A stretch of 64,000 nt of DNA from Mesorhizobium sp. STM 4661. GTDB taxonomy: Bacteria > Pseudomonadota > Alphaproteobacteria > Rhizobiales > Rhizobiaceae. Positions 54,856 through 63,378 of the stretch are shown one piece after another. The DNA lies in assembly GCF_000359125.1 (NCBI RefSeq), contig NZ_CAAF010000027.1:1-64000 (forward strand), given 5' to 3'. The notes below the pieces were generated by a model. The model saw nothing but the letters and a program-made list of their open reading frames with translations. It did no database searches and had not been told where the DNA came from. The stretch's first letter is position 1. Every line of letters starts with the position of its first letter. A program made the translations under genes and the position numbers.

Positions 54856-55268
54856 CTATTGGCGACAGATTGGATGCCATCCGCCGTCGCGAGGCCAAAG
54901 TTCCGCTCTATGAGCTGATAGGTCTTCGGGTCAACGATTTCGGCCCTGGCAGAGTGTCGATGTCGCTGACGCCGGCGCAGGCACATGCCAATCCGCGGGG
55001 AAGCGTTGCCGGAGGCATCATCGCAACCGCATTGGATACAGCCGCCGCCTGGAGCTGTGATCTTCTTTGTTCCGAAGGGAACATTTGCACCACCATCGAC
55101 TTGAAAGTGAATTTTCTTCGGCCGCTCGCGGTCACCGATGGAGACGTTGACGTGGTCGCGACAGCTTTGCATTCAGGCTCCAGGATCATGGTCTCCGAGG
55201 CGAAAATGTGCCGTAAAGACGGCAAGTTGATTGCGGTAGCCTTGGTAACCCTTGCCGTCGTTGCGTAG
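54852..55268 (+). CDS. PaaI-type hotdog-fold thioesterase
   Basis: 138-residue single hotdog domain: RVSMSLTPAQAHANPRGSVAGGIIATALDTAAAWS (the HxNxxGxxxGG-like active loop), TTIDLKVNFLRPL and EAKMCRKDGKLIAVALVTL. Likely hydrolyses the acyl-CoA formed by the BKACE. The GTG start overlaps the BKACE stop by 4 bp, so it is translationally coupled and last in the operon. Confidence 0.88.
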   Translation: MTIGDRLDAIRRREAKVPLYELIGLRVNDFGPGRVSMSLTPAQAHANPRGSVAGGIIATALDTAAAWSCDLLCSEGNICTTIDLKVNFLRPLAVTDGDVDVVATALHSGSRIMVSEAKMCRKDGKLIAVALVTLAVVA

Positions 55269-55411
55269 TGCGCGTTCCTCAGCCTCGGTTGTCGAATTGA
55301 CCACTCATCTGCCGCAGGGTTTTTCGCGACAGGCGAAGGACCGCGCTTCTCAAGGGCGCGGCCAATACAGAGTCAAGCGGCCTGCCTGGGCGCCATGACC
55401 ATATCAACGTT

Positions 55412-55449
55412 GGGGTCAGAACAAGAACTGCTCGAAATCATACGCTAAG
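55412..55449. repeat. 38-bp Tn3-family terminal inverted repeat
   Basis: Starts GGGGTCAG and ends ACGCTAAG, 38 bp, the standard Tn3 end. It lies 19 bp beyond the stop of the Tn3 transposase relic and marks the left edge of that element. No partner repeat is visible on the right, where the ParB duplicate begins. Confidence 0.82.
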
Positions 55450-55468
55450 GTCGAACGAAGTATGAACA

Positions 55469-56670
55469 TCATGCCGCCCAGAGCATTTTCCCCGGCAAGC
55501 GGAGCGGCCTGAAGCCTTCCGGAAGGTCCGGCGCCGTGTCCCAAGCATAGATGCCAGTGAGATTGACGTGTTCCCAGCTCAGCGGCGAGACGTGCTTCAG
55601 TAAGGCGTCGGGGATGTTCCGGCCGCCCTGACGCAGATGGGTGACGGCGCGGCTGAGATAGACGGTGTTCCATTGGACGATCGCGCTGACGACAAGATTG
55701 AGACCAGAGGCGCGGAATGCCTGGCTTTCGAACGACCGATCGCGGATTTCGCCTCGCTCATGGAAGAAGACGGCACGCTTGAGTTTGTGCGCTGCTTCGC
55801 CCTTGTTGAGACCGGCTTGGCAACGCCGACGCAAGGCTGGACTGGAATACCACTCGATCATAAACAAGGATCGCTCGATACGGCCGAGCTCCCGCAGGGC
55901 TTTGGCCAACTGACTCGGATTCGGTGAAGCAGCCAGCTTTTTGAGAATCGTCGAGGGAGCAACGGTACGCGCTCGGATCGAGCCGCCAGATGCAGCAGGT
56001 CATCCCAATATTCCATGATGAGCGCGGGATTGATCCGCACGCCGATATGGTCCGCCAGAGCCGGGTAGGTATCGGCTTTTTCGAAGGTATGAATTTCCGG
56101 TCCTTGAGGTTGCGCATTCGGGGCGCAAAGCGCTTGCCGATCAGGGCGAAGAGGGCAAAGACATGGTCGCTGGCGCCGCCCGTGTCGGTGAAGTGTTCCT
56201 CGATGTCGAGGATGGTGTCGTGGTCGAACAGCCCGTCCAGAACCTAGGCCGCCTCGCTTTCGGTCGGACTGATGGGCAGGATGCTGAAGTAGCCGTACTG
56301 ATCGGAGAGATGGCTGTAGAATTTGGTTCCTGGCTCGCTGCCATAGTGGAGGTTGATATCGCCGCGCCCTGCAGCACGATCACTGGCCCGGAAGAACTGA
56401 CCGTCGGAAGACGCGGTCGGTCCATTGCCCCAGAGCAGAGCGTGGGGATGACGCGCATGGGCGTCGGTCACGCTTGCCTGCGCCGCCCGATAAGTTTCGG
56501 TCCTGGCATGGAACATGCGCATCCAGCCGATCTGATGGGCGGTGATCCCTTTCGATGCGCCCGCCATGCGTTTCGGCCGGAGATTGGTTGCGTCCGCGAG
56601 TGTGCCGGCAAGCATAGCGGCGATGTTTTGCGGCACGTCGCCCGTTCGCACATGGGTGAACTGGTCGGCA
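55469..56670 (-). pseudogene. tnpA: Tn3-family transposase, C-terminal part, frameshifted
   Basis: Read on the minus strand from about 56670: PQNIAAMLAGTLADATNLRPKRMA, ITAHQIGWMRMF, LLWGNGPTASSDGQFF (catalytic region); then the frame shifts ([24 protein letters not shown]), shifts again ([20 protein letters not shown]) and ends FRASGLNLVVSAIVQWNTVYL, LSWEHVNLTGIYAW. About 400 codons remain; the N-terminal half is absent because the element is cut at the ParB duplicate. Three or more indels. Confidence 0.88.
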
Positions 56671-56675
56671 AAGCC

Positions 56676-57870
56676 TTGGCTGGCGCTTTATGCCGATCCC
56701 GAGCAATACGCGCCGCGCGGCCACCAATTGAAACAATGGCTGTTCGGCGGCCAGTCGATTTCCACCAAGGTGGCGCTGTTCCCCATCGAGGACTATTCGG
56801 GCCTGATCGTCTGCGACCTGTTCGGTGAGGACAGCTATTTCGCCGATGCCGACTTGTTCTGGCAAAAGCAGAACGAGGCGATTGCCGCCAAACGCGATGC
56901 CTATCTGGAAGCCGGCTGGCCCGAGGTGGCCGTGCTCGAACCGGGCCAGCATTTCCAGTCATGGGACTATGAGAAGACGCCAAGGAGGAAGGGCGGCAAG
57001 GTCTTCATATCGGTCTCGCATCGCGGCGCGGTCGAGTGCCATGAGGGCTGGCTGTCGCGCAAGGATGCCCGCCGCGCCCGCGCGCAAGGCGAGGGCGGCG
57101 AGCACGAAGAATCCGCCGCCAAGCAGTCGCGGCCGGAACTCACCGGGCCGATGCAGAACTATGTCGATCTGCACCGCCACGGTGCCGTGCGCACCGCCAT
57201 GCTCGACCGTCCTTGTGTCGCGCTGCGCCTGATGGTGGCGCATGCCATCGCAGGCTCGGGCCTGTGGCAGGTTCGCCGCGAGCCGCAGCGCACCGCCAAT
57301 GAAGCGGTGGCGGCAAGCATTGCCGCGTCCAGGGCCGAAGCTGTATTCGCCGAAAAACGGCGCGAAGTTCTTCCCCTGCTCGGTGCGCCGGACGAGGAGG
57401 GTGCGATAGCCGGCGGCAATGGCGACGCCTTTGCGCTTGCCGCCGTCTTCGCCCGTTTGCTGCCACTTTGCGACGACGACGTCATGCGCGTTCTCAGCCT
57501 TGTCATGGCCGAGACGCTCGAAGCCGGCAGCGCCGCCGTCGAGGCGCTCGGCAACCATCTGGGCATCGACATGGGTACGTGGTGGCAACCGGACGACGCC
57601 TTCTTCGACCTGCTGCGCGACAAGGAGATCGCCAATGCAATGCTGGCCGACCTCGCCGGCAAGCCTGTCGCCGACGGCAATGTCGCCGAGAAGGTCAAGA
57701 CGCAAAAGAAGATCATCCGCGATTGCCTCGCGGGCGAGAACGGCCGCGAGAAAATCGACAACTGGCTGCCCAACTGGATGAAATTCTCGGTCGAAAGCTA
57801 CACGAAACGCGGCGGCTTCCGCACCGCCGATCAATGGGCGAGCGTCCAGCCGCTGTTCGTCCGCCAATAG
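56676..57870 (+). pseudogene. Truncated second copy of the ParB-like gene
   Basis: Corresponds codon for codon to 31657-32851 (constant offset 25,019 bp, same 1195-bp length, no net gap) with scattered substitutions and a different last few codons. The N-terminal ParB and HTH domains are missing. An open frame runs on from upstream Tn3 sequence (from 56542), so a chimeric protein is possible, but it would lack the ParB part. Both copies face the same way, making a direct repeat. Confidence 0.88.
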
Positions 57871-58113
57871 GTGCCAAGCCGGGCGGCGGCTCTTTTTAAG
57901 TGCCGTCGCCCCGTTTGCCTGCCGCTGGAATATTGGCTGATGCGCACGGCGATCCGAACAGCATTTGCCACGCGCAAGGCTATTGTGCATTGCACAAAAA
58001 CCGACGCGCGCCTACACGTCCTTCCGTTGCGGGAATCGGGCTTGGACCAGCGGCGAGGCAGTGAGAACCGATGCTTCGTCGATATCATATTGCATTCATA
58101 GCTGAGGACCTTC

Positions 58114-59088
58114 ATGACCCTTTCGAGCCCTGACAAATCCGGCGCCGCCAGTCTCGAGGCCATCGCGCGAAACGGCGGCGTGCTGCGCCGCATCGCCGTG
58201 CGCATTCCAACCTATCTGTCGGACATTCGCGAGAACCCGGCCTGGCTGCCGATGTTCGTGCTCGCCCGCACCATGCCGGCTCGCCGGATCCACTGGCGTG
58301 GGGCAAAGCCGGTTCGCGTGTCGCAAAAAGCCCACGACACCATGTTTGCCGGCGTCGATCGCCAGGACGTTGTCGAGGCGCTGCGGTCGGACGGGCTGTT
58401 TTGCGGGCTCGTCCTGCCGACTTCCATCCATAAGGAGATCGCCGCCTTCGCCCGGTACACGCCTTGTTTCGGCAATTTCGATCGCCGTCTCGAATTCATG
58501 GCTGAGGACCATGCCGAGGCCGAGAAGCGTTTCGGCCGCTCGCTGCTCAGCGGCCACTTTTTCGAACACATCCTCGGCTGCAAGGCAGCGGTCGCCATCC
58601 AGAACGACCCGCTGCTGCTCGACATCGCCGCGCATTATCTGGGCGCTCAGGCGAAATTGATCACCACACGCGTGTGGTGGAGCTTCCCGACCAGCGAGGC
58701 TTCCGACGCCGACAAGAACCGTGCCTCGCTCGGCAAGTATCATTTCGATCTCGATGACTGGCGGATGCTGAAATTCTTCTTCTACCTGACGCCGGTCGAC
58801 GAAGGCACCGGCCCGCATGTCTATGTCCGTGGCAGTCATAACCGCCGCGCCATCAAGCATCAGCTGACGCTGCTCGTCGGCCATCCGGCGCAGGAGGTTC
58901 TCAAGGTCTATGGCGATGACAGCCCTGTCACGCTGACCGGCGAAGCCGGTCTCGGTTTCGTCGAGGATCCGTTCGGCTTCCATATGGGCACCGTGCCTTC
59001 GCGCACGCCACGGCTGATGATGGAAGTCGGCTTCGGCGTCTCCCCGCCCTCGCGCCGGCGCTTCCATGGCGAACCGGTTATTCGCTGA
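58114..59088 (+). CDS. Phytanoyl-CoA dioxygenase-family (Fe(II)/2-oxoglutarate) protein
   Basis: 324-residue protein resembling PhyH-type oxygenases. Candidate metal ligands are the HxD in KYHFDLDDW and a distal histidine in FGFHMGTVPSR, followed by an arginine (TPRLMMEV) that could bind 2-oxoglutarate; FFYLTPVDEGTGPHVYVRGSHNRR is a typical family stretch. The substrate is unknown. High GC. It lies 240 bp after the ParB duplicate and upstream of the ubiM-nod region; no nod box precedes it. Confidence 0.8.
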   Translation: MTLSSPDKSGAASLEAIARNGGVLRRIAVRIPTYLSDIRENPAWLPMFVLARTMPARRIHWRGAKPVRVSQKAHDTMFAGVDRQDVVEALRSDGLFCGLVLPTSIHKEIAAFARYTPCFGNFDRRLEFMAEDHAEAEKRFGRSLLSGHFFEHILGCKAAVAIQNDPLLLDIAAHYLGAQAKLITTRVWWSFPTSEASDADKNRASLGKYHFDLDDWRMLKFFFYLTPVDEGTGPHVYVRGSHNRRAIKHQLTLLVGHPAQEVLKVYGDDSPVTLTGEAGLGFVEDPFGFHMGTVPSRTPRLMMEVGFGVSPPSRRRFHGEPVIR

Positions 59089-59500
59089 TCTCGCAAAAAA
59101 ACAGCCTTCCCCAGATCAGACGCCTGGTTCTTCCTTGGGCTGGCTGGTGCCATGGCGTCGTCATGGGATCAGCTGGCACATGACTGGATTGGATCGATGT
59201 CATCTGACGCCGGTTGGGCCTCGACTGACCCAGATCAAGGCCACGCCCTTGTCGGCGTGGTTTGATCGCCCAGTCCTTCACGGGAAAACGCATGGGCTGA
59301 CCGACAGCCTGGTCGTCGCTCCCATCGTCTTGACAATCCAGATCATACGGCAGGCAAATGACGCTTCACCAGCCAGGAACCGACGTGAGAACCGCGCTTG
59401 AGGCGATGCGGGCAATAGATCACAGCGCAATCGATGCACGACCTGCGGCTCGACTCCCCCAACATCTCACGAAGAGAACCGACGCGCTGGCGGCACGCTG
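59089..59500. other. Intergenic between PhyH-like and ubiM-like genes
   Basis: No gene recognised. CCACGCC and GGCGTGG around a 6-nt loop near 59241-59260 form a neat hairpin, but without a T run. Confidence 0.4.
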
Positions 59501-60682
59501 ATGGCTGGCTGTGACGACAGCTTCGACATTATTGTCGTGGGCGCCGGGCCGGTCGGACTTTCCTTCGCCGCATCGCTTGCCTATAGCCAGCTCAAACTGG
59601 CGGTTGTGGAAGGGCAGGCCCTGGAAAGACTGGCAAGTCCGGCTTTCGACGGCCGCGAGATCGCGCTCACCCACGCCTCGATTGGAATCCTTCGCGAGCT
59701 CGGCGCCTGGGATGTTATCTCCTCTTCGGACAAGTCACCGCTTCAAGGCGCACGCGTCCTCAACGGATCGAGCCCGTTTGCGTTGTGTTTCGATTCCCCC
59801 GGCGGATCCGCGGAACCACTGGGCGTTCTGGTCCCGAATTGCCAGATCCGCGATGCCCTGTTCAAGATCATCCGCTTGCGGGCCCATGCCCGGCTGCTGT
59901 GCGGCCACTCGGTCGTGCGTGCAACAAACAGCCGTCAAGGAGCAGTGATAACGCTCTCCAATGGCAGGCAGCTGAGCGCTCGGCTTCTCGTTGCAGCCGA
60001 TTCGCGTTTTTCCGCCACCCGCAATCTGCTCGGCATTGGCGCCGATATCAATCGGCTTGGCAACTCGATGCTGATTTGCCGGGTGAGGCACGAGCGCCCC
60101 CACCACCAGATCGCGATCGAATGGTTCGATCACCATCAGACGGTGGCGATGTTGCCTCTCGCGCAAGGCGTGTCGTCGCTGCTTTTGACTTTGCCCTCAA
60201 ACGAGGCCGACGGACTGCTTGCCCTCGACGACGAGTTGTTCCTGAGGGAGTTGACAAAGCGCTGTCGAGGCCGCCTCGGCAATATGAACCTGGCAAGCCA
60301 ACGCTATATCTATCCGTTGGCCGCGACCTGGGCGCACAGGTTCCGGGCGCCGAGCGCCGCATTGATCGGCGACGCTGCCATTGGCATGCACCCGGTGACC
60401 GCGCATGGCTTCAACATCGGCCTCGGCGGCCAGAAGCAGCTCGCCCGCGGTATAGAGACCGCATGGCGCGACCGTCGCGACATTGCCGACCCCGACATGC
60501 TCCACAGATATGAAAGCCGACTGCGCCTGTCGGCGGCGCCGCTCTACCATGCTACGAATATCCTCGTCGGACTCTACTCAAGCGAGCATCCGGCGGCACG
60601 GCTTGCAAGGCATGTGGGGCTGCGCCTCGGCCAACATCTTCCCTTTGTCCGTCATGGCATTGCGGCCATGCTGAGGCGGTAA
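59501..60682 (+). CDS. ubiM: FAD-dependent UbiH/VisC-family hydroxylase, UbiM-like
   Basis: 393-residue flavoprotein monooxygenase. Seen: FAD-binding IIVVGAGPVGLSFAASLA at residue 10, the DG-type middle region, and LIGDAAIGMHPVTAHGFNIGLGG near 286-308. It resembles UbiM, an alphaproteobacterial hydroxylase that can act on ubiquinone precursors, and more distantly UbiH/UbiF. A symbiosis-island copy just before the nod genes might support respiration in nodules, but that is a guess. Start ATG 59501. No nod box upstream. Confidence 0.8.
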   Translation: MAGCDDSFDIIVVGAGPVGLSFAASLAYSQLKLAVVEGQALERLASPAFDGREIALTHASIGILRELGAWDVISSSDKSPLQGARVLNGSSPFALCFDSPGGSAEPLGVLVPNCQIRDALFKIIRLRAHARLLCGHSVVRATNSRQGAVITLSNGRQLSARLLVAADSRFSATRNLLGIGADINRLGNSMLICRVRHERPHHQIAIEWFDHHQTVAMLPLAQGVSSLLLTLPSNEADGLLALDDELFLRELTKRCRGRLGNMNLASQRYIYPLAATWAHRFRAPSAALIGDAAIGMHPVTAHGFNIGLGGQKQLARGIETAWRDRRDIADPDMLHRYESRLRLSAAPLYHATNILVGLYSSEHPAARLARHVGLRLGQHLPFVRHGIAAMLRR

Positions 60683-60885
60683 ACCCCAGTCACCATAGTG
60701 TCAGCATCAGCGTGCGGCGTCGTAGCAGGCGGGCGAGTGTGGTTCGATGGGAGCGGTCGCGGCTGCGCGGGATCAGCTTGATGAAGACGGGGCTGCTGAA
60801 TGCCGCGAGCCTCTTCCATCGCGGATCGTCAACGTGTCAATCGCCGTGTGTGTGCGGAATCCACGCCCAATTCCGCCTTCGATGT

Positions 60886-60933
60886 GTTCAGCGCGTGGAT
60901 GGTTGTCATCCAAACAATCAATTTTGCCAATCC
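60886..60933 (+). promoter_or_regulatory. nod box upstream of nodS
   Basis: 48 bp matching the NodD-binding nod box: GCGTGGATG, then ATCCAAACAATCAATTTTGCCAATCC. The 5' ATCCA element is degenerate (GTTCA). Lies about 120 bp before nodS, so flavonoid-activated NodD should drive nodS. Confidence 0.9.
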
Positions 60934-61054
60934 TGCGGACCCAATTAGGAGCGTGACCGAAATCAACTGCCTCGGCCCGCAGTACGGTCCCGACCCTACC
61001 GACATCTGACGGCATTTGCAGCGCCGGTGATTGCTGCCTTAGCTAGGTGCGAAT

Positions 61055-61663
61055 TTGACCCATAAAATCGATCATGAACTGCTGAATCGAGAAATGGCCG
61101 CAGACGATCCATGGCGGCTCGATGGCAACCCGTTCGAGCGGGAGCGCCACACCCAAATTCTCCGGTTGTCACTTGCGCAAGGTCGAGTCGCGAATGCGCT
61201 CGAAGTCGGGTGCGCTGCCGGCGCTTTTACGGAGCGGCTAGCCCCCATTTGCCAGCGGCTCACTGTGATCGATGTCGTGGAGCCAGCGATTACGCGAGCA
61301 CGTTCACGCATGAAGGAGACGCCGCACATCAGCTGGATAATTTCCGATGTTCAACAGTTTTCGAGTGATGAGCTGTTCGACCTGATCGTCGTTGCGGAGG
61401 TTCTTTACTACGTCGGAGACCTCGTTCAGATCCGCGCGGCAGTCCGCAACCTGGTAGGTCTGCTTGCGCCAGGCGGGCAGCTGGTTTTCGGGTCGGCACG
61501 TGACGCCAATTGCCAACGCTGGGGGCACGCTGCTGGTGCAGAGACCACTATCGCCATGCTCAACGAATCGTTGACCGAGATCGAGTGCATCGAGTGCCGG
61601 GGCGCGTCGATCAATGAAGACTGCCTGCTGGCCCTCTTCCGAAAGCCGATTTCCGCTTCCTGA
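61055..61663 (+). CDS. nodS: Nod-factor N-methyltransferase
   Basis: SAM-dependent methyltransferase (202 residues) that N-methylates the de-acetylated chito-oligosaccharide during Nod-factor synthesis in the cytoplasm. Seen: ADDPWRLDGNPFERERH, SAM motif ALEVGCAAGAFTERLAP, VIDVVEPAITRAR and LIVVAEVLYYV. The TTG at 61055 gives the usual NodS N-terminus (HELLNREMAADD); the next ATG (61094) would cut it. Preceded by a nod box and followed by a nodU relic and IS debris, so it is now effectively monocistronic. Confidence 0.95.
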   Translation: MTHKIDHELLNREMAADDPWRLDGNPFERERHTQILRLSLAQGRVANALEVGCAAGAFTERLAPICQRLTVIDVVEPAITRARSRMKETPHISWIISDVQQFSSDELFDLIVVAEVLYYVGDLVQIRAAVRNLVGLLAPGGQLVFGSARDANCQRWGHAAGAETTIAMLNESLTEIECIECRGASINEDCLLALFRKPISAS

Positions 61664-61682
61664 TAAAACACTTGGAAACTGT

Positions 61683-61727
61683 GTGCGCTTCTGTGGTGTC
61701 AAGCTGACCCAATATGGGGACGTATAA
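61683..61727 (+). pseudogene. nodU: 5' relic of nodU
   Basis: Fourteen codons from GTG 61683, VRFCGVKLTQYGDV then stop, resemble the start of NodU carbamoyltransferase (MRxCGxKLTHDGA). NodU normally follows nodS. The rest is absent, so the gene was deleted leaving this stub. Confidence 0.6.
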
Positions 61728-62515
61728 GAGCGCCCGATTGCAACAAGTTAGCTGGATCCGGTTGATGGTAACAACTGCTGACTACATCCGGCTTCTTCAT
61801 GCGGCTCGATGTTCTGCGCCGCGAGCCTCGAGGGGTTTTCGCCCGCTTCCACCTCAACGGCCCCAGACTTTTTAACCGATCTCGTCGTTGCAGTCAGTTC
61901 CGCGTCCCGGCCCTTCGGCGGGCGCAAGTGCTGACGCTCCTTAGGCTGCCTTTTCTGTTTGCGGCGATCTTTGATCCCTCGTACGGAATGAAAACTTAAG
62001 GGCCAGCCCCTTCGCGCACTTCAGGCCTCAGGTGCTCAAGCTAGGGGTTCCAGCCTGCCAAACCTCAAGCAATTCGTTCGAAGTAGCGCCATCCGGGCGC
62101 GCCCTCCTTCCCGCTCTCCAGGTGCTTTCACCGACAGTCCGGTTGACTGGCAACACTCGAAAGCATTGACCAGACGATTCCTGTTGGCGAGCGCGACCAT
62201 CGCGCCATTGGCATGCCGCCTTGCCGCAACTTGTCGAGCCAGAGCTTCGCGGAACCTGTTTGCCGCCGGCGATCCAGAGCTGCGCGATCGCCATGCATCA
62301 TCAGCGTGCGCCAACGGTCGCCGCCTTTGCTGACGCCTAACAGTCGGGCCATCCTCCACTTGATCGCTGCTTCGGCACGGGCGCAGCCACGCGCTGGCGG
62401 CCGCTGTTGAATCAGGTTGTGTCACCGACAGCTGCCATCGGTGCCGCCGCTTATCGGGCCAATCGAGCACGACCAGATGGTTCAGATCAGGGCCTTTGAA
62501 AGGCACGGTTTTAAC
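61728..62515. other. IS-debris region between nodS and nodA
   Basis: Apart from the IS110 relic on the minus strand (62060-62370) I recognise no gene. The insertion that separated nodS/nodU from nodA lies here. Confidence 0.5.
62060..62370 (-). mobile_element. IS110-family transposase relic
   Basis: Minus-strand MARLLGVSKGGDRWRTLMMHGDRAAL, then in another frame GAMVALANRNRLVNAF, matches the C-terminal domain of IS110/IS1111 transposases (GVSKGGDRYLRTLLVHGARA, VALANKN). Frameshifted, ends lost. Confidence 0.75.
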
Positions 62516-62563
62516 ATCCATAGCGTGGATGCTCGCGATCTAAACAATCAATTTTACCAATCC
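62516..62563 (+). promoter_or_regulatory. nod box upstream of nodA
   Basis: A near-consensus 48-bp nod box: ATCCA, GCGTGGATG, GATCTAAACAATCAATTTTACCAATCC. 90 bp before the nodA ATG. Expected to drive nodA-nodC and following genes on flavonoid induction through NodD. Confidence 0.95.
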
Positions 62564-62653
62564 GGGAGGGTCGTTCATAGACCCATGACATGCACCGCCA
62601 TTGCTCTACCGCGTGAGGTGCACAAAAGAACCCGAAAAAGAGGAAGTCTTCGC

Positions 62654-63250
62654 ATGCGCCCTGACGTGCAGTGGAGGTTATGCTGGGAAAATGAGTTGCA
62701 GCTTCCCGATCACCTCGAACTCTCTGAGTTCTTCCGGAAGACCTATGAGCCGACCGGAGCCTTTAATGGGAAGCAATTCGCAGGCGGTCGAAGTTGGGCC
62801 GGTGCAAGGCCGGAGCTCCGCGTAATCGGCCGTGATATGCACGGGATAGCGGCTCACTTGGGCCTGCTGCGCCGATACATCAAAGTTGGCGACGTTGATC
62901 TGCTTGTCGCTGAACTCGGTCTATACGGCGTGCGTCCGGATCTTGAGGGGCTGGGAATCGCCCATTCGATTAGCGTGATGTATCCAGTGCTGCAGCAGCT
63001 TGGCGTTCCATTCGCTTTCGGCACGGTTCGGCAGGCGCTCCGGAACCATGTTGGGAGGTTCCGCCGCAAAGGCTTGGCGAACATTTTGACAGGCGTTCGC
63101 GTGCGTTCAACCCTCCCGGACGTGTACCCCGATCTGCCTTCCACGACGCGAGTCGACGACGACGTGCTCCTCATTGTGCTGCCAATTGGACGCTCAATGA
63201 GCGAGTGGCCGGCCGGCACTTTGATCGATCGGAACGGTCCAGAGCTATGA
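62654..63250 (+). CDS. nodA: Nod-factor N-acyltransferase
   Basis: 198-residue NodA, which attaches the fatty acid to the free amino group of the Nod-factor backbone at the inner membrane. The start [67 protein letters not shown] and the end [13 protein letters not shown] are all typical. The frame extends upstream to 62417 but the ATG at 62654 gives the family length. The stop overlaps an ATG (TATGA) in the way nodA usually overlaps nodB, though only a nodB-like relic follows. Confidence 0.97.
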   Translation: MRPDVQWRLCWENELQLPDHLELSEFFRKTYEPTGAFNGKQFAGGRSWAGARPELRVIGRDMHGIAAHLGLLRRYIKVGDVDLLVAELGLYGVRPDLEGLGIAHSISVMYPVLQQLGVPFAFGTVRQALRNHVGRFRRKGLANILTGVRVRSTLPDVYPDLPSTTRVDDDVLLIVLPIGRSMSEWPAGTLIDRNGPEL

Positions 63251-63363
63251 AGAACACCCGCAATGATATCAGTCAGCCCGACCCGGCCCTCATGGCATTG
63301 ATCGATCTGACTCCAGCATTGGCCGCGGATTTACTATCCGCCCGCTTCCCTCAAACTCACTGA
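63247..63363 (+). pseudogene. nodB: Probable C-terminal relic of nodB
   Basis: A 38-codon frame starts in the nodA stop (ATGA). Its end, LMALIDLTPAL then SARFPQTH and stop, resembles the NodB C-terminus (LMALSRIVPAL ... RPLPPHH). The deacetylase domain is absent. It fits the known Mesorhizobium loti arrangement in which nodB lies in a separate operon. Weak but position-supported. Confidence 0.5.
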
Positions 63364-63378
63364 AAAATCTGACATCTC

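Noticed and set aside
56542..57870. A complete novel 442-codon gene
   Set aside because: It is Tn3 antisense sequence joined to the duplicated 3' part of the ParB-like gene.
59241..59260. Rho-independent terminator after the PhyH-like gene
   Set aside because: Good 7-bp stem but no T-run on either side and more than 150 bp from the stop.
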